DNA from: Herminiimonas arsenicoxydans
GTDB taxonomy: Bacteria; Pseudomonadota; Gammaproteobacteria; Burkholderiales; Burkholderiaceae_D
Assembly: GCA_000026125.1 (NCBI GenBank)
Contig: CU207211.1
Location: 1,798,001-1,862,000 of the forward strand
Length of the DNA: 64,000 nucleotides
Direction: 5' to 3'
This document shows, in pieces, positions 1 to 9,299 of the stretch (its first letter is position 1; every line of letters begins with the position of its first letter). Under the pieces are notes generated by a model. It saw only the letters and a list, made by a program, of their open reading frames with translations. It had not been told where the DNA came from and did no database searches. Made by a program: the position numbers and the translations under genes.

Positions 1-1
1 C

Positions 2-970
2 TGTTACGATGCTCTGCTGATCGCCATGCCCATCCTCGCATGGACACGTTTTTCGATAGCTTCTGGTGCCATCCCGGCTGAGATGGTGACAACCCTGTCG
101 GCGCATTTGCAGGCGCACATGCTGGCGACAGAGACAAAAATGGCCATGATGCCGAATCTGTTTTCTATCGACCAGTTACCGCGCAGCCACGCCGAAACCT
201 TCGCCCTCACGCAAAAGATGGCACAGGCCGCGTTGAAAGACAGCCCTTTGAAGCAGGTGGCACAGCAGCCTGAAACGGCGCCCTTCCTCGCCGATACGCG
301 TTATCTGCTGGCGGTGGTCACTGCCGTTGCAGGCGAACCATTGTTTCGCTGGCAGATCTCGGCCAATTTGCAGGAACGCGACGAAGCCCTGGCACAATGG
401 AATACACAGGCCATGCCGAATATTGCGCGCCTGTTGCCGGGCTGCGGCATCGAACTGTTGTTGCCCGAGGCTTATTTTGTTGCCTGCCGCGAAGGCGACA
501 AGCAAATTCGCCCGGCCTCGATACGCGCCGCCGTCCACTATCTGACGTACACACTGAATGTCGAACCGAATGACTTGCAAGCCATTATCGGCAGCTTTGG
601 CGAAGAATCTACCGATGGTCGTGTCGACGAATATCGCATCAGCTTTGCCTTGATGGAAAACATGGAAGTCGTCTACGGCATCGTATGGCCACTCTACGGC
701 CAGGAAGATGACGAAGAGTTGCAATATCGCGCAATGGAAGTGCCTAGCGATCCTGTGATTTCGGCTGATGTGGAGCGCAAATCGCCAATAGAGGAGATTC
801 TTGCGCTGCTGGAGGAATGTGGCGTCATCAACGTGAAACGCCATGCCGAATTGTTTGCGATGGAAGTCTGTGACGACTGCGGCGCGCCGCTCTTTCCCGA
901 TATGGATGCGGAACTGACGCACGCGGAAATGCCGGAAGATGCACCGACAGGTTCCACTCATCTGCATTGA
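2..970 (+). CDS. DUF2863 family protein, 5' end outside window
   Basis: The reading frame is open back to the left edge, so the first ATG at 26 is probably internal and the N-terminus lies outside the window. About 320 residues are visible. The C-terminal part carries a CDDCGAPLFPD segment followed by an acidic, His-containing tail, which I recognise from DUF2863 proteins of Burkholderiales. No membrane segment or signal peptide is visible. The CxxC could bind a metal, but no function is established. It faces the CYTH/M14 pair tail to tail, with about 40 bases between the stop codons. Confidence 0.7.
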   Translation, partial: CYDALLIAMPILAWTRFSIASGAIPAEMVTTLSAHLQAHMLATETKMAMMPNLFSIDQLPRSHAETFALTQKMAQAALKDSPLKQVAQQPETAPFLADTRYLLAVVTAVAGEPLFRWQISANLQERDEALAQWNTQAMPNIARLLPGCGIELLLPEAYFVACREGDKQIRPASIRAAVHYLTYTLNVEPNDLQAIIGSFGEESTDGRVDEYRISFALMENMEVVYGIVWPLYGQEDDEELQYRAMEVPSDPVISADVERKSPIEEILALLEECGVINVKRHAELFAMEVCDDCGAPLFPDMDAELTHAEMPEDAPTGSTHLH

Positions 971-1008
971 TGCTGCTGACTGGCGCCGTGCTCACTGCGC
1001 CGTATTCA

Positions 1009-1470
1009 TCACCAGGCTGTGTAGGGGTGGCGTAACAGGTTGGCGTTGAAATAACGGGCGTCGTCAGTCACTTCTTCTGCGATCCAGTCCGGCTTGGCAA
1101 ACACCTGCCCTTCGCTTTCCAGCTCTATCTCTGCAACCACCAGGCCGAAATTGTCGCCGAAGAATTCATCCACCTCCCACACCATGCCCTCGTGCACAAT
1201 GCGCGTGCGCGTTTTTTCTATCAAGGGCCGCTCGCATAATTTCAATAGCTGATCCGCTTCTGCAACCGGGATTGCATATTCCCATTCGCCGCGCGTAATA
1301 CCGTGCATGCGCCCCTTGATTGTCAGCCTGGCGGCATCATCCTCGATACGCACGCGCACCACGCGATCCGGGTGAGTCGACAGATAACCCTGCCGTATTG
1401 CCACGCTCTTTCCCAGGGTTTTCCAGAGGTTGCCGCGCACCAGAAATTTTCTTTCGATTTCGACACTCAT
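1009..1470 (-). CDS. CYTH domain protein (putative inorganic triphosphatase)
   Basis: This 153-residue protein is a single CYTH (triphosphate tunnel) domain. The diagnostic ExExK signature is at the N-terminus (EIERKFLV), followed by the alternating charged strands expected for the tunnel: VRVR, LTIKG, EWEY, EKTRTR, WEVDEF and AEIEL. Family members hydrolyse inorganic tripolyphosphate or, more rarely, act as class IV adenylate cyclases; the short stand-alone form favours triphosphatase. Its ATG overlaps the stop codon of the upstream M14 peptidase by four bases (ATGA), so the two are translationally coupled. The substrate is inferred from the family only. Confidence 0.85.
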   Translation of the reverse strand: MSVEIERKFLVRGNLWKTLGKSVAIRQGYLSTHPDRVVRVRIEDDAARLTIKGRMHGITRGEWEYAIPVAEADQLLKLCERPLIEKTRTRIVHEGMVWEVDEFFGDNFGLVVAEIELESEGQVFAKPDWIAEEVTDDARYFNANLLRHPYTAW

Positions 1471-2600
1471 CGCACTGCCCGCTCCACGTTTTGCAGAATC
1501 GGCTGCAGGATGTCGCCCCCCAGATTCGCACTGCGCGCGCCGTTCCAGCCGATTTTAGGAACGGGCGAATGTGCATTGTCCTTGAACGGCATCTCCAGCG
1601 TCAGCGCTACGCATTTGAATGTATGCCCTATGTATTTGGATGCCAGCGTCAGCATTTCTGCGCGATATTTGCCTGAGGCATAACCGAATTCAGTCTGAAA
1701 ATCCTCGCTGGCCTGCATGAACTGGTCGATGAATGCCTGTTGCTCGGCAGCTTGCTGCGGTGTAAAGCCATCCAGCATTTCACTACCGGCCACAAACACA
1801 TAAGGCAAACCTTCATCGCCGTGTATATCGAGAAACAGGTCGCATCCGGTCGCATGAATTTTATTTTTGACGTGAAACACTTCCGGGCTATGCGCCAGCG
1901 TCGGCGTCATCCATTCCCGATTCAGATTTGCGCCAGCTGCATTGGTGCGCAAATTGCCATGGACTGAACCATCCGGATTCATGTTGGGCACGATGTAAAA
2001 AACGGCATGCTGCAACAATTTTTTTGCAAGGGAATTCAAGGGATCAAGCAAGGCATCTATCATGCCTTCGGCAAACCATTCCGCCATCGTCTCGCCCGGA
2101 TGCTGGCGTGCGATCACCCAGATTTTCCGCTGTGCGGCAGGATCGCCTATCACCAGCACATTCAAATCGCGCCCTTCGACGCTGGAACCCAGATCCTCGA
2201 CACGCACCAGCGGGGAGCTTTGCGCACGCGCCAGCAAGTCCAGATGCCGTTCCCACGAATAAGGCTCGAAATAGGCGTAATACACGCTGTCGAATTGCGG
2301 CGTATGCGAGATCGTCATCACGCTGCCATCGTATGCCGTCGGTACGCGAAACCAGTTTTTGCGATCATAACTGGCTACCGCCTGATAATTCTTCCATCCA
2401 TCCGGATACGTCGCCTCACCCGCATTCAGGAAACGCAGTATGCAGCGCTCGTCACGCGCACCCTGCAAGCGGAAATAAAACCATTGGCGGATATCGGCAT
2501 GCGAGTCTTTGCGTAATTTGAGTTCGATAGCCTGTGCCGTTTCGGCGCGCAATACTTCAATTGCGCCGGCATCGAAATGAGAGCTTATTTTGATAGACAT
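1467..2600 (-). CDS. M14-type (cytosolic carboxypeptidase-like) zinc peptidase
   Basis: A 377-residue metallocarboxypeptidase of the M14 superfamily. The HxxE zinc motif appears as RQHPGETMAEW, and the third ligand is probably in the DIHGDEG segment. An N-terminal beta-sandwich region of roughly 120 residues precedes the catalytic domain, as in cytosolic carboxypeptidase (CCP/AGBL-like) members, and there is no signal peptide, so it should act in the cytoplasm. The ATG at 2600 is preceded by an AGAAAG ribosome site; a longer frame to 2741 is open but its extra residues do not resemble the family. It is coupled to the CYTH gene downstream. The substrate is unknown. Confidence 0.85.
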   Translation of the reverse strand: MSIKISSHFDAGAIEVLRAETAQAIELKLRKDSHADIRQWFYFRLQGARDERCILRFLNAGEATYPDGWKNYQAVASYDRKNWFRVPTAYDGSVMTISHTPQFDSVYYAYFEPYSWERHLDLLARAQSSPLVRVEDLGSSVEGRDLNVLVIGDPAAQRKIWVIARQHPGETMAEWFAEGMIDALLDPLNSLAKKLLQHAVFYIVPNMNPDGSVHGNLRTNAAGANLNREWMTPTLAHSPEVFHVKNKIHATGCDLFLDIHGDEGLPYVFVAGSEMLDGFTPQQAAEQQAFIDQFMQASEDFQTEFGYASGKYRAEMLTLASKYIGHTFKCVALTLEMPFKDNAHSPVPKIGWNGARSANLGGDILQPILQNVERAVR

Positions 2601-2944
2601 CGTTTCTTTCTGAAGCAGCTTAACGGTGCCGACAGGATAGCGTAAAACGATGATGGCGCTGCGCTGCATGAAAGAACGAGGTACTGAAAGAAGCTGGATT
2701 GAAGAGCGGTCTGTCGGGTTTTCTGTCAGCCAGAACGGCAATCATGCACCGTCAGACTGCCTGAAGAATGGTATTGGTGCCGGTATATTTTCGAACCGCC
2801 GGCTCCGGTAATGAATGCAATGCAGTGTATAGATCACTGTTCATCACCGGTATCGGTTAAGCGCTGATGACAGCGTAGGACAAGCGGCAGTTCGTTTGTG
2901 CTGGAAATTTATGCTTAGAAACGCAAGGAGGAAAATTATTACAT
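2601..2944. other. intergenic region, no gene seen
   Basis: About 340 bases between the peptidase start and the end of the nitrate-reductase-associated gene. It must hold the promoter of the peptidase/CYTH pair. I found no convincing coding frame, tRNA or strong terminator hairpin. Confidence 0.4.
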
Positions 2945-3409
2945 TCAGGCCAAACCGAATTCTTTCAGTGCAGGAAGAAGATTTGCATTTTTATGGCCTG
3001 AGCGAGTCAGCTTGATCAGGGCAAAACGTTGCAGATCGCTCAGTGCCGACCATTGCGCAAGGGTCGGCGCCGGCAAAGCCAGTTCCATCAGTGTCGCCAG
3101 CACAAGCTGCGGAATCGTATGGCGATCGCTCCAGGCCGGAGACGTTTCTATTTCAACACGCTCGATCAGCGCATCCGGATTGCCGGCATGCGGCGCCAGC
3201 ATCGCGGCAAGAAGTGCGCGATAGACATTTTTTTCTGCTTCCGTAGCACACGGCATCGCGACCAATTGTTCGCGTTCATCACGACTGAGGGTGATCCATG
3301 CGGTAAGCGATATTCTTATCCCGCATGCATCCAGATTGAAGCGCATCGTCATGGGAATACGACGCAAGGGGTAGCGCCCGTCCTGCTCGAAATCAAAAAG
3401 TCCCTGCAT
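2945..3409 (-). CDS. nitrate reductase-associated protein (Nitr_red_assoc family)
   Basis: A 154-residue protein beginning with a FDFEQDGRYPLRRIPM segment followed by MRF.LD.CGI, the pattern I associate with the Nitr_red_assoc family (PF09655/TIGR02664). That family is named for genes found next to assimilatory nitrate reductase or molybdate genes; its biochemical role is unknown. It lies 107 bases downstream of modA on the same strand, which fits a molybdenum/nitrate context, although no nitrate reductase gene is present in the window. No transmembrane segment or cofactor motif is visible. The ribosome site is weak. Confidence 0.75.
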   Translation of the reverse strand: MQGLFDFEQDGRYPLRRIPMTMRFNLDACGIRISLTAWITLSRDEREQLVAMPCATEAEKNVYRALLAAMLAPHAGNPDALIERVEIETSPAWSDRHTIPQLVLATLMELALPAPTLAQWSALSDLQRFALIKLTRSGHKNANLLPALKEFGLA

Positions 3410-3516
3410 GATCAGATAGCCCGGCCAGTGTTATGTTGATACAAGTGCTTTCTCTTCATTATTTTTTCAAATCGACTTCGGGCTTATCGTATGCAGGAAT
3501 GAAAGGGGCCAAGCCG

Positions 3517-4320
3517 CTACTCAAAACCGTGTTTTTTCAAAATAGCCTGTCCCGTGCTCCCCATCACAAAGCGGACGAAATCTTTTCCAGCGGCCGAATG
3601 CAGGCCGGCGGCAATCCCGTAGACACTGCGCACATTCAATTCATCCGCTATGCGCACTACATGCAATTGCGGCACGGCTTTTTTTGTGATGACGGCATTG
3701 GTGCAATACATGATGTAGGCATCCGCCTTGTCATCTTCAAAGGCCGTAATGTAAGGCAGTTTTTCACCTGGAGCAGGTACGCTCGCACCGGAAAGTTTGA
3801 GCGCCTTGGCATCCAGCAGTTGATAAATGCCGGGCTGCCTGCTCTCTGCATTTCTGAAAAACTGCCAGGTGTAATCGCCCATGGGATCGCTGACCGGCGT
3901 CGACGTTGCCACTCGTACAGACGGGCTGCGCAAGACATCCAGCATATTGTCGACATGCAACTTCAGCTCCGGCCTGGCGACCACGCACAGATCGTTATGC
4001 GTAAAGACTCTGGAAACATCCAGCAATTTTTTTTGCGCCAGTGCATTCGTGTGTTCGATATCCGCCGAAGCAAAGACATCCACTTTCGCGCTAGTCTCGA
4101 TCTCTTTGCGCAACTTTCCAGACGGGCCATACTTTGTCTGGAATGCAGAACCACCTTGTGCTTGATAGGCTGCAATCGTTTCATCCATTGCCGTTTTTAA
4201 ACTACCGGCGGCAACCAGCAAAGGCAACTGCTCGGTCGTTTGCGCATGCAAGACACCATTCCAACCTGAAACCGTCATGACTGCTCCCAGCATCAACGCT
4301 TTAAACGACAGATTTTTCAT
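3517..4320 (-). CDS. modA: molybdate-type ABC transporter substrate-binding protein
   Basis: A 267-residue periplasmic binding protein of the ModA family, which captures molybdate or tungstate for an ABC importer. It has a cleavable signal peptide (MKNLSFKALMLGAVMTVSGW to the HAQ cleavage site), a VAAGSLKTAMDE segment equivalent to the oxyanion-binding loop, and GPSGKLRKEIE and DVFASAD motifs. The ATG at 4320 is chosen for its AGGGGAAG ribosome site and signal peptide; the frame is open to 4392. No modB or modC genes are adjacent, so the permease and ATPase must lie elsewhere. A decayed copy of this gene sits about 2.1 kb away at 6365-6686. Confidence 0.88.
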   Translation of the reverse strand: MKNLSFKALMLGAVMTVSGWNGVLHAQTTEQLPLLVAAGSLKTAMDETIAAYQAQGGSAFQTKYGPSGKLRKEIETSAKVDVFASADIEHTNALAQKKLLDVSRVFTHNDLCVVARPELKLHVDNMLDVLRSPSVRVATSTPVSDPMGDYTWQFFRNAESRQPGIYQLLDAKALKLSGASVPAPGEKLPYITAFEDDKADAYIMYCTNAVITKKAVPQLHVVRIADELNVRSVYGIAAGLHSAAGKDFVRFVMGSTGQAILKKHGFE

Positions 4321-4716
4321 ATTCTTCCCCTGAACAAGTTTGCTCCATGGTACGCACCCTTGAACACTTATCCAATATGACAAAATATGCATATGTGATA
4401 CATGACGCCTCGTCTGACGAATGAATTTACGGCCGCCGGTTCAAAACAAGGAAAGATACGGGGAAATACATGAAAAAGCCTGCCGGTTTGGAAGACTGAT
4501 GCTGCATTCAACTGAACTATGGACGGAATTATTGCGCGGAGATGGAACGTACTGTCAGAAAAAACTGTGGCCGCATGATTTACGTACTACGGGAGCCATA
4601 GCGCAGGGCAAAAAACATTCAAATCGTCAGCGCGGCAATAAGCGTACTTATTGCCGCGCCCATCATCACTCTCGCTCAACCGATGCGCAACGATAAACAG
4701 GCATTTCAGAACCGAG
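4321..4716. other. intergenic region between modA and metY
   Basis: About 400 bases upstream of modA and downstream of metY. It contains one very strong hairpin (4630-4659) and the modA promoter, which I could not define. A 91-codon plus-strand frame here shows no family resemblance and is not called as a gene. Confidence 0.4.
4630..4659 (-). terminator. perfect 13-bp hairpin, possible metY terminator
   Basis: The stem GCGCGGCAATAAG pairs perfectly with CTTATTGCCGCGC around a four-base loop. It lies about 60 bases beyond the metY stop. On the minus strand a T6 run follows only after about 13 further bases, so it is an atypical intrinsic terminator and may instead stabilise the 3' end of the mRNA. 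Confidence 0.5.
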
Positions 4717-6000
4717 TCAAGCTGCAGCCAATGCCTGATCCAAATCGGCGATCAGATCATCAATATGCTCTATGCCCACCGACAGTCGGATCATATCTTC
4801 TGAAACACCTGCCTTGGCCAGTTCCACCTCATCCAGCTGGCGGTGAGTGGTGGAAGCCGGATGGGTCGCGAGCGACTTGGTGTCGCCGATATTGACCAGT
4901 CGCATGAACAACTGCAAGGCATCCAGCGTCCTTGCACCGGCTGCACGCGGATCCGTATCGTTGCTCTTGACGCCGAATGACAAAATCCCGGATGCCTTCC
5001 CGTCCATATATTTCTGTGCCAATGCATGATCAGGATGATCCGGCAAACCGGCATACTTGACCCACGCTACTTTTTTATGTGTTTGCAGATATTTCGCCAA
5101 TGCTTGCGTGTTGGCGCAAATACGTTCCATGCGCAGCGCAAGCGTATCGATCCCCTGCAGAATCAAAAACGCATTCATGGGCGCCAGCGCCGCCCCCATA
5201 TTACGCAATGGCACCACCCGCGCGCGCCCGATATAGGCCGCAGCACCCAGCGCTTCGGTATACACCACGCCATGGTAAGACACATCCGGTTCATTCAAAC
5301 GCTTGAAGCGGGCTTTGTGTTCTGCCCAGGGAAACTTGCCGCTATCGACAATGATGCCGCCAATACTGTTGCCGTGGCCGCCCATGTATTTGGTCAGCGC
5401 GTGCACCACGATATCAGCACCGTGTTCAATCGGCCGGCACAGATAAGGACTGGGGACGGTGTTGTCCACAATCAGCGGGATGCCGTGTGCATGCGCGATA
5501 TCGGCCAGGCGGGCAATATCGGTGACGTTGCCAAGCGGGTTACCGATCGATTCGCAAAAAATCGCCTTGGTACGCTCGTCGATATGTGCGGCAAAGGTAT
5601 CCGGCTCGCTGGAATTGGCAAAGCGTACCTCTATCCCTTGCTGCGGAATGGTGTGAGCAAACAGATTATAAGTACCACCGTAAATAGTACCGGCTGACAC
5701 GATGTTGTCGCCGACTTCACAAATGGTCTGGATTGCGGCAGTAATGGCCGCCATGCCGGAAGCCAGCGCCAGCGCACCTATCCCGCCTTCAAGCGCGGCG
5801 ACCCGTTGCTCCAGGACGGCGTTAGTCGGGTTCATGATGCGCGTGTAAATGTTGCCCGGCACCTTCAGATCGAACAGATCGGCACCGTGTTGCGCGCTAT
5901 CGAAAGTGTAAGCAACGGTCTGGTAAATCGGCACCGCCGCCGCTTTGGTAGTCGGGTCAGACGCATAGCCGGCATGCAAGGCAATCGTTTCGAACTTCAT
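4717..6000 (-). CDS. metY: O-acetylhomoserine sulfhydrylase
   Basis: A 427-residue PLP enzyme of the Cys/Met metabolism family, matching O-acetylhomoserine aminocarboxypropyltransferases in length. It makes homocysteine from O-acetylhomoserine and sulfide for methionine synthesis in the cytoplasm. The PLP lysine is K204 in ALTKYMGGHGN, and the conserved YTRIMNPT and ASGMAAI segments lie upstream. The start at 6000 has a good AGGAG site. It is monocistronic in this context, flanked by modA and a modA remnant that have no metabolic link to it. Confidence 0.93.
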   Translation of the reverse strand: MKFETIALHAGYASDPTTKAAAVPIYQTVAYTFDSAQHGADLFDLKVPGNIYTRIMNPTNAVLEQRVAALEGGIGALALASGMAAITAAIQTICEVGDNIVSAGTIYGGTYNLFAHTIPQQGIEVRFANSSEPDTFAAHIDERTKAIFCESIGNPLGNVTDIARLADIAHAHGIPLIVDNTVPSPYLCRPIEHGADIVVHALTKYMGGHGNSIGGIIVDSGKFPWAEHKARFKRLNEPDVSYHGVVYTEALGAAAYIGRARVVPLRNMGAALAPMNAFLILQGIDTLALRMERICANTQALAKYLQTHKKVAWVKYAGLPDHPDHALAQKYMDGKASGILSFGVKSNDTDPRAAGARTLDALQLFMRLVNIGDTKSLATHPASTTHRQLDEVELAKAGVSEDMIRLSVGIEHIDDLIADLDQALAAA

Positions 6001-6364
6001 GAATACTCCTGTGGAATAAAAATAATCAGAACATTGGTTGCAGACAGAAAATCAGCATCAGCACAGCCGTATTCAAAATGAGCTATGGCGATGCAGGACA
6101 ACCAGCCATCAAATGATATCGCGTCTCGGTGCGGCAAAATCCGGTCGATTATAATTGGCCTTGCCTGAGAATGGCTGAATAGACACACTTTTGCGCCTTC
6201 TATTATCGTGGACTCATGTCGCGTATGAAGAAGTTGGAGACGGAGAACGCCAGGCTCAATATATGCAGAAGAACAGCTCAAATGCAGCAGTTCCGACTTG
6301 AGCTGCCTACCTGCCCTCCCCCGCCATATCCTTCGACCTGAATTTAGCAATTATTGGGTTGGTG
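6001..6364. other. metY upstream region
   Basis: About 360 bases upstream of metY. A minus-strand TATAAT hexamer lies at 6148-6153, which would give a 5' leader of roughly 140 bases, but no good -35 element was found at the right distance. I could not fold the leader into a known SAM-type riboswitch by eye. A 117-codon minus-strand frame here is not convincing as a gene. Confidence 0.35.
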
Positions 6365-6686
6365 AAAACAATGGTGGTTTCCCCCTATTATTTGTTTTTG
6401 TTGCGCCAGTACTTGCGTTTAATCCGTGGAAGCAGGAGCAGACACATTCACTTTTGCGCCGACCTCGATCTCTTGCCGCAACTTGTCGGAGGGGTCGTAC
6501 TTTGCCTTGAATGCAGCGCCGTCTTGCGCGCGATAAGCCTGCATGATTTCATCCATCGCCGCGGCAGCAAACAGCAGTGTCGCAGTCTTGCGGTGGCATG
6601 GCATCTTGCGCGTGCGCTACACCGGAAAATCCCTGAACTGCCACGATGATTCCTGTCATGAGTATTTTGATTGAAACATATTTCAT
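6365..6686 (-). pseudogene. decayed modA paralogue
   Basis: From the ATG at 6686 a ModA-like signal peptide can be read (MKYVSIKILMTGIIVAV to the AHAQ cleavage site), then the frame shifts. In a second frame the sequence resembles the intact modA at 3517-4320: AMDEIMQAYRAQDGAAFKAK here against AMDETIAAYQAQGGSAFQTK there, then SDKLRQEIE and GAKVNV. A few codons of the VAAGSL loop are missing near the shift, an in-frame TAA follows TD, and weak similarity (LAQQK) continues to about 6365, where the copy is truncated. It cannot make a binding protein. Confidence 0.85.
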
Positions 6687-6956
6687 CGCCTGATTAATTG
6701 TACGTATTCTGGCTGGCGAAGATGACATGTTTCCTTTTTTATACTGTTTTCTGTATAAGCTCGGCGTAAGTTAGCGTGAGTAGTATCGAGTTGCATAAAA
6801 TAAAAATTACACGCCTGCCGCGGGGAGAAGTCGGAAATTACATCTTCGCCTGAAGCGCATCGGTGGCATTGAAACTTGTCGTTTTTTAAGTTCACTCTGT
6901 ACCGTGCCAATCAAAAAAAACAAGGCGCGTCAGATCATTTGCGTGGAGACCGCGAT

Positions 6957-8609
6957 ATGTTCAGGAATAAAAACAAAAGTTTTTTCCGATATTTGAAGCG
7001 GACTGCCGTGTTGCTGGCAGCAGTTGCGGCAGGTGCCGGATGTGCACTGGGCGTTTCGCAACTGGCTGGCGATACATTCGCATTGCCGTGGCTGGTATTG
7101 ATGGCGGCGCTGGTCAGCGCTGGTTTGCAGGAGCTTCTGCACCAGCGGGGCAGCAAGAATGTCCACTTCATCAACAAGATTGGCAGCGAAATTGATCACA
7201 TCATGATTGGTGCTGCCGAGACTTCTTTTTTCGTCGATTCGATCAAGAACAAAATTGCACAGGATGTGCAGGCGGCTAATGGCATAGTTGCGGGTTCCGA
7301 GCAAAACGCCAGCACTACCGAGCAAATTGCCGCCAATGCCGAACGCGCCTCGCAGGTCGCTGCCGAAGTGCGCACCGAAAGTGTTGCCGGCCGCGCTGAA
7401 GTCAATCGGGGTCTGGAACAGATCGGCAAGGCGCGCGATGATGCGCAGGCAGCCTCCGAAATGATGCGCGTGCTGCAGGAAAAATCGCGCCGCATTCATG
7501 GCATCACCGAAGTCATTAGTGAAATTGCTGCCCGCACCAATTTGCTAGCGCTGAACGCAGCCATCGAGGCAGCCCGCGCTGGCGAGCATGGGCGCGGTTT
7601 TGCGGTGGTCGCCGGCGAGGTGCGACAACTGGCGCAGCGAACCAAGGAGGCGACCGATGATATCGGCTCCATGGTGCGCGCCATCAATGTCGAGGCAGAA
7701 CGCGCCGCCGGTGGTATGCAGGCGCTCAGTGGCAAGGTGATGGAAGCTTCGCAGAACGTCGCGCGAGTACATGAGTTTCTGGGCAATATCGAGCGCGCTG
7801 CCAGCACCTCTGAAGAAGAAATTCAGCAAATTGCACGCGCCTCGCGTGAGCATGTGGAAACCACCCACAGGATTGCGGCAGCCATACTGGAAATCCGTGA
7901 CGGCATGCTGGAGACGGATACCGAGTTGCCGCGTGTTGCGGCATCAGCAATGGTCTTGTCGGAGCGCGCCGAAGTCGTATACGACGCGATCGCCGAAAGC
8001 GGTGCGGATACTCAGCACGATTCGATCCGCATGATCGCAACTGAGGCCGCGCATCAGATCGGGAGAATTTTCGATGAAGCGATCGTTGCCGGTCGCATTA
8101 CTCGCGAGGCTTTGTTTGACCGCCATTATCAGCCGCTGCCGAACACTTCGCCGCCCAAGCATACGACGCAATTCGATGCCTTCACCGATCGGGTTTTGCC
8201 CACGGTGCAAGAGGCAATACTTGATGCCATGCCACAACTCGCTTATGCCGGTGCGGTAGATGACAATGGTTATTTCCCGACCCATAACAAGAAATTTTCC
8301 CAAGCACTGACCGGCAACTACGATGTCGATCTGGTGAACAACCGCACCAAGCGCATTTTCACCGATCGCACTGGCAAACGCTGCGGCAGCAATACCAAGC
8401 CATTTTTATTGCAGACATACAAACGCGATACCGGTGAGGTCATGCACGATCTGTCGGTGCCTATCTACGTTGACGGCAAGCACTGGGGCGGCTTTCGCAT
8501 CGGCTACCGCTCCAGTTCGGTGGATCTGGCACTGGCACCGCCAGCGGCCATGCCATCACCGGCAATCAGGCTGCCGGTGCGAATTTCGAATCGAGCCGGG
8601 ACAGCCTGA
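6957..8609 (+). CDS. methyl-accepting chemotaxis protein with C-terminal sensor-like domain
   Basis: A 550-residue chemoreceptor. Two hydrophobic segments lie near the N-terminus (about residues 14-55) with almost no periplasmic loop between them. The MCP signalling coiled coil follows, with its conserved hairpin tip ([18 protein letters not shown] then [15 protein letters not shown]). After it comes a domain of about 140 residues ([14 protein letters not shown] to [10 protein letters not shown]) that looks like a Cache/PAS-type sensor module. Sensing would therefore be cytoplasmic and downstream of the signalling domain, the reverse of the classical order. The ATG at 6957 has a GGAG site; the frame opens at 6876. 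No che genes are adjacent. Confidence 0.88.
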   Translation: MFRNKNKSFFRYLKRTAVLLAAVAAGAGCALGVSQLAGDTFALPWLVLMAALVSAGLQELLHQRGSKNVHFINKIGSEIDHIMIGAAETSFFVDSIKNKIAQDVQAANGIVAGSEQNASTTEQIAANAERASQVAAEVRTESVAGRAEVNRGLEQIGKARDDAQAASEMMRVLQEKSRRIHGITEVISEIAARTNLLALNAAIEAARAGEHGRGFAVVAGEVRQLAQRTKEATDDIGSMVRAINVEAERAAGGMQALSGKVMEASQNVARVHEFLGNIERAASTSEEEIQQIARASREHVETTHRIAAAILEIRDGMLETDTELPRVAASAMVLSERAEVVYDAIAESGADTQHDSIRMIATEAAHQIGRIFDEAIVAGRITREALFDRHYQPLPNTSPPKHTTQFDAFTDRVLPTVQEAILDAMPQLAYAGAVDDNGYFPTHNKKFSQALTGNYDVDLVNNRTKRIFTDRTGKRCGSNTKPFLLQTYKRDTGEVMHDLSVPIYVDGKHWGGFRIGYRSSSVDLALAPPAAMPSPAIRLPVRISNRAGTA

Positions 8610-8715
8610 AAACAGGCGGCTCATATTTCTACGGGATCGCCTTGATCAGGTCAGATCGAATAGGAAGAGCAAGTTTCATAAACGCGCATCGAAGTGTTTC
8701 GAACCTGAAAATGAA

Positions 8716-8746
8716 AAAGGGTTACAGTAAAAAACTGTAACCCTTT
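8716..8746 (-). terminator. intrinsic terminator of tRNA-Pro
   Basis: The stem AAAGGGTTACAG/CTGTAACCCTTT has a T-rich loop and, on the minus strand, is followed directly by more T residues. It begins nine bases after the encoded CCA of tRNA-Pro. It may also serve the convergent chemoreceptor gene. Confidence 0.8.
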
Positions 8747-8754
8747 GAATTCAT

Positions 8755-8831
8755 TGGTCGGGACGGTGTGATTCGAACACACGACCCCTTGCACCCCATG
8801 CAAGTACGCTACCAGGCTGCGCTACGCCCCG
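8755..8831 (-). tRNA. tRNA-Pro (GGG)
   Basis: A 77-base cloverleaf with a CGGGGCG/CGTCCCG acceptor stem, a CTTGC/GCAAG anticodon stem around the loop ATGGGGT (anticodon GGG), a T-loop with GTTCGAATC, discriminator A and an encoded CCA. It decodes CCC and CCU. It stands alone between the chemoreceptor gene and merR. Confidence 0.95.
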
Positions 8832-8904
8832 ACAAGCAGGAAATTATACCAGAGCAATGCTGTTTTTTCGTCATGCTAAAACGCTGAATATGAGAGGAAG
8901 CATA

Positions 8905-9294
8905 TTACTTCAGCAGCATCAGGATTTCCATCAGCTCCTTGCGAATCGCAAGTACGGCATTGGGATCGATGGTCACCGCATCCAGCGGCAAGTCCTCATC
9001 GGTTCTCGCCTCCAGAATCCGGCTATCCAGCTTGTTGCGTGCACCACTGATCGTGAAACCCTGTTCGTAAAGCAGTTCGCGAATACGGCGTATCAGCAAT
9101 ACTTCATGATGCTGGTAATAGCGCCGGTTACCGCGCCGCTTGACCGGCTTCAACTGAGTAAATTCCTGTTCCCAGTAGCGTAAAACGTGCGGCTTTACAC
9201 CGCACAGTTCGCTGACTTCGCCGATAGTGAAATACCGTTTGGCAGGAATTGGCGGCAATGCTGCCAATTCAGCTTTGTTGATCCGTTCGTTCAT
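8905..9294 (-). CDS. MerR family transcriptional regulator
   Basis: A 129-residue protein with an N-terminal MerR winged-helix domain: [20 protein letters not shown], then W..EF..L.P.KR..NRRYY, ending in a short helical tail. It lacks the cysteines of metal-sensing MerR members and has no ligand domain, so an effector cannot be predicted. It begins five bases after the ihfA stop, an arrangement (pheT-ihfA-merR) that recurs in Burkholderiales, so it is probably cotranscribed with the translation cluster. Confidence 0.88.
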   Translation of the reverse strand: MNERINKAELAALPPIPAKRYFTIGEVSELCGVKPHVLRYWEQEFTQLKPVKRRGNRRYYQHHEVLLIRRIRELLYEQGFTISGARNKLDSRILEARTDEDLPLDAVTIDPNAVLAIRKELMEILMLLK

Positions 9295-9299
9295 CTAAT

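Noticed and set aside
4421..4696. 91-codon plus-strand frame between modA and metY
   Set aside because: No recognisable motif, and it runs through the strong hairpin at 4630-4659.
6001..6160. SAM riboswitch ahead of metY
   Set aside because: A leader is plausible, but I could not find a conserved SAM-binding core by eye. A covariance-model search would decide.
5997..6350. 117-codon minus-strand frame upstream of metY
   Set aside because: No family resemblance; it occupies the probable metY leader and overlaps its start.
6419..6604. 61-codon minus-strand frame as an independent small gene
   Set aside because: It is the middle part of the decayed modA copy; the true start and signal peptide lie in another frame.
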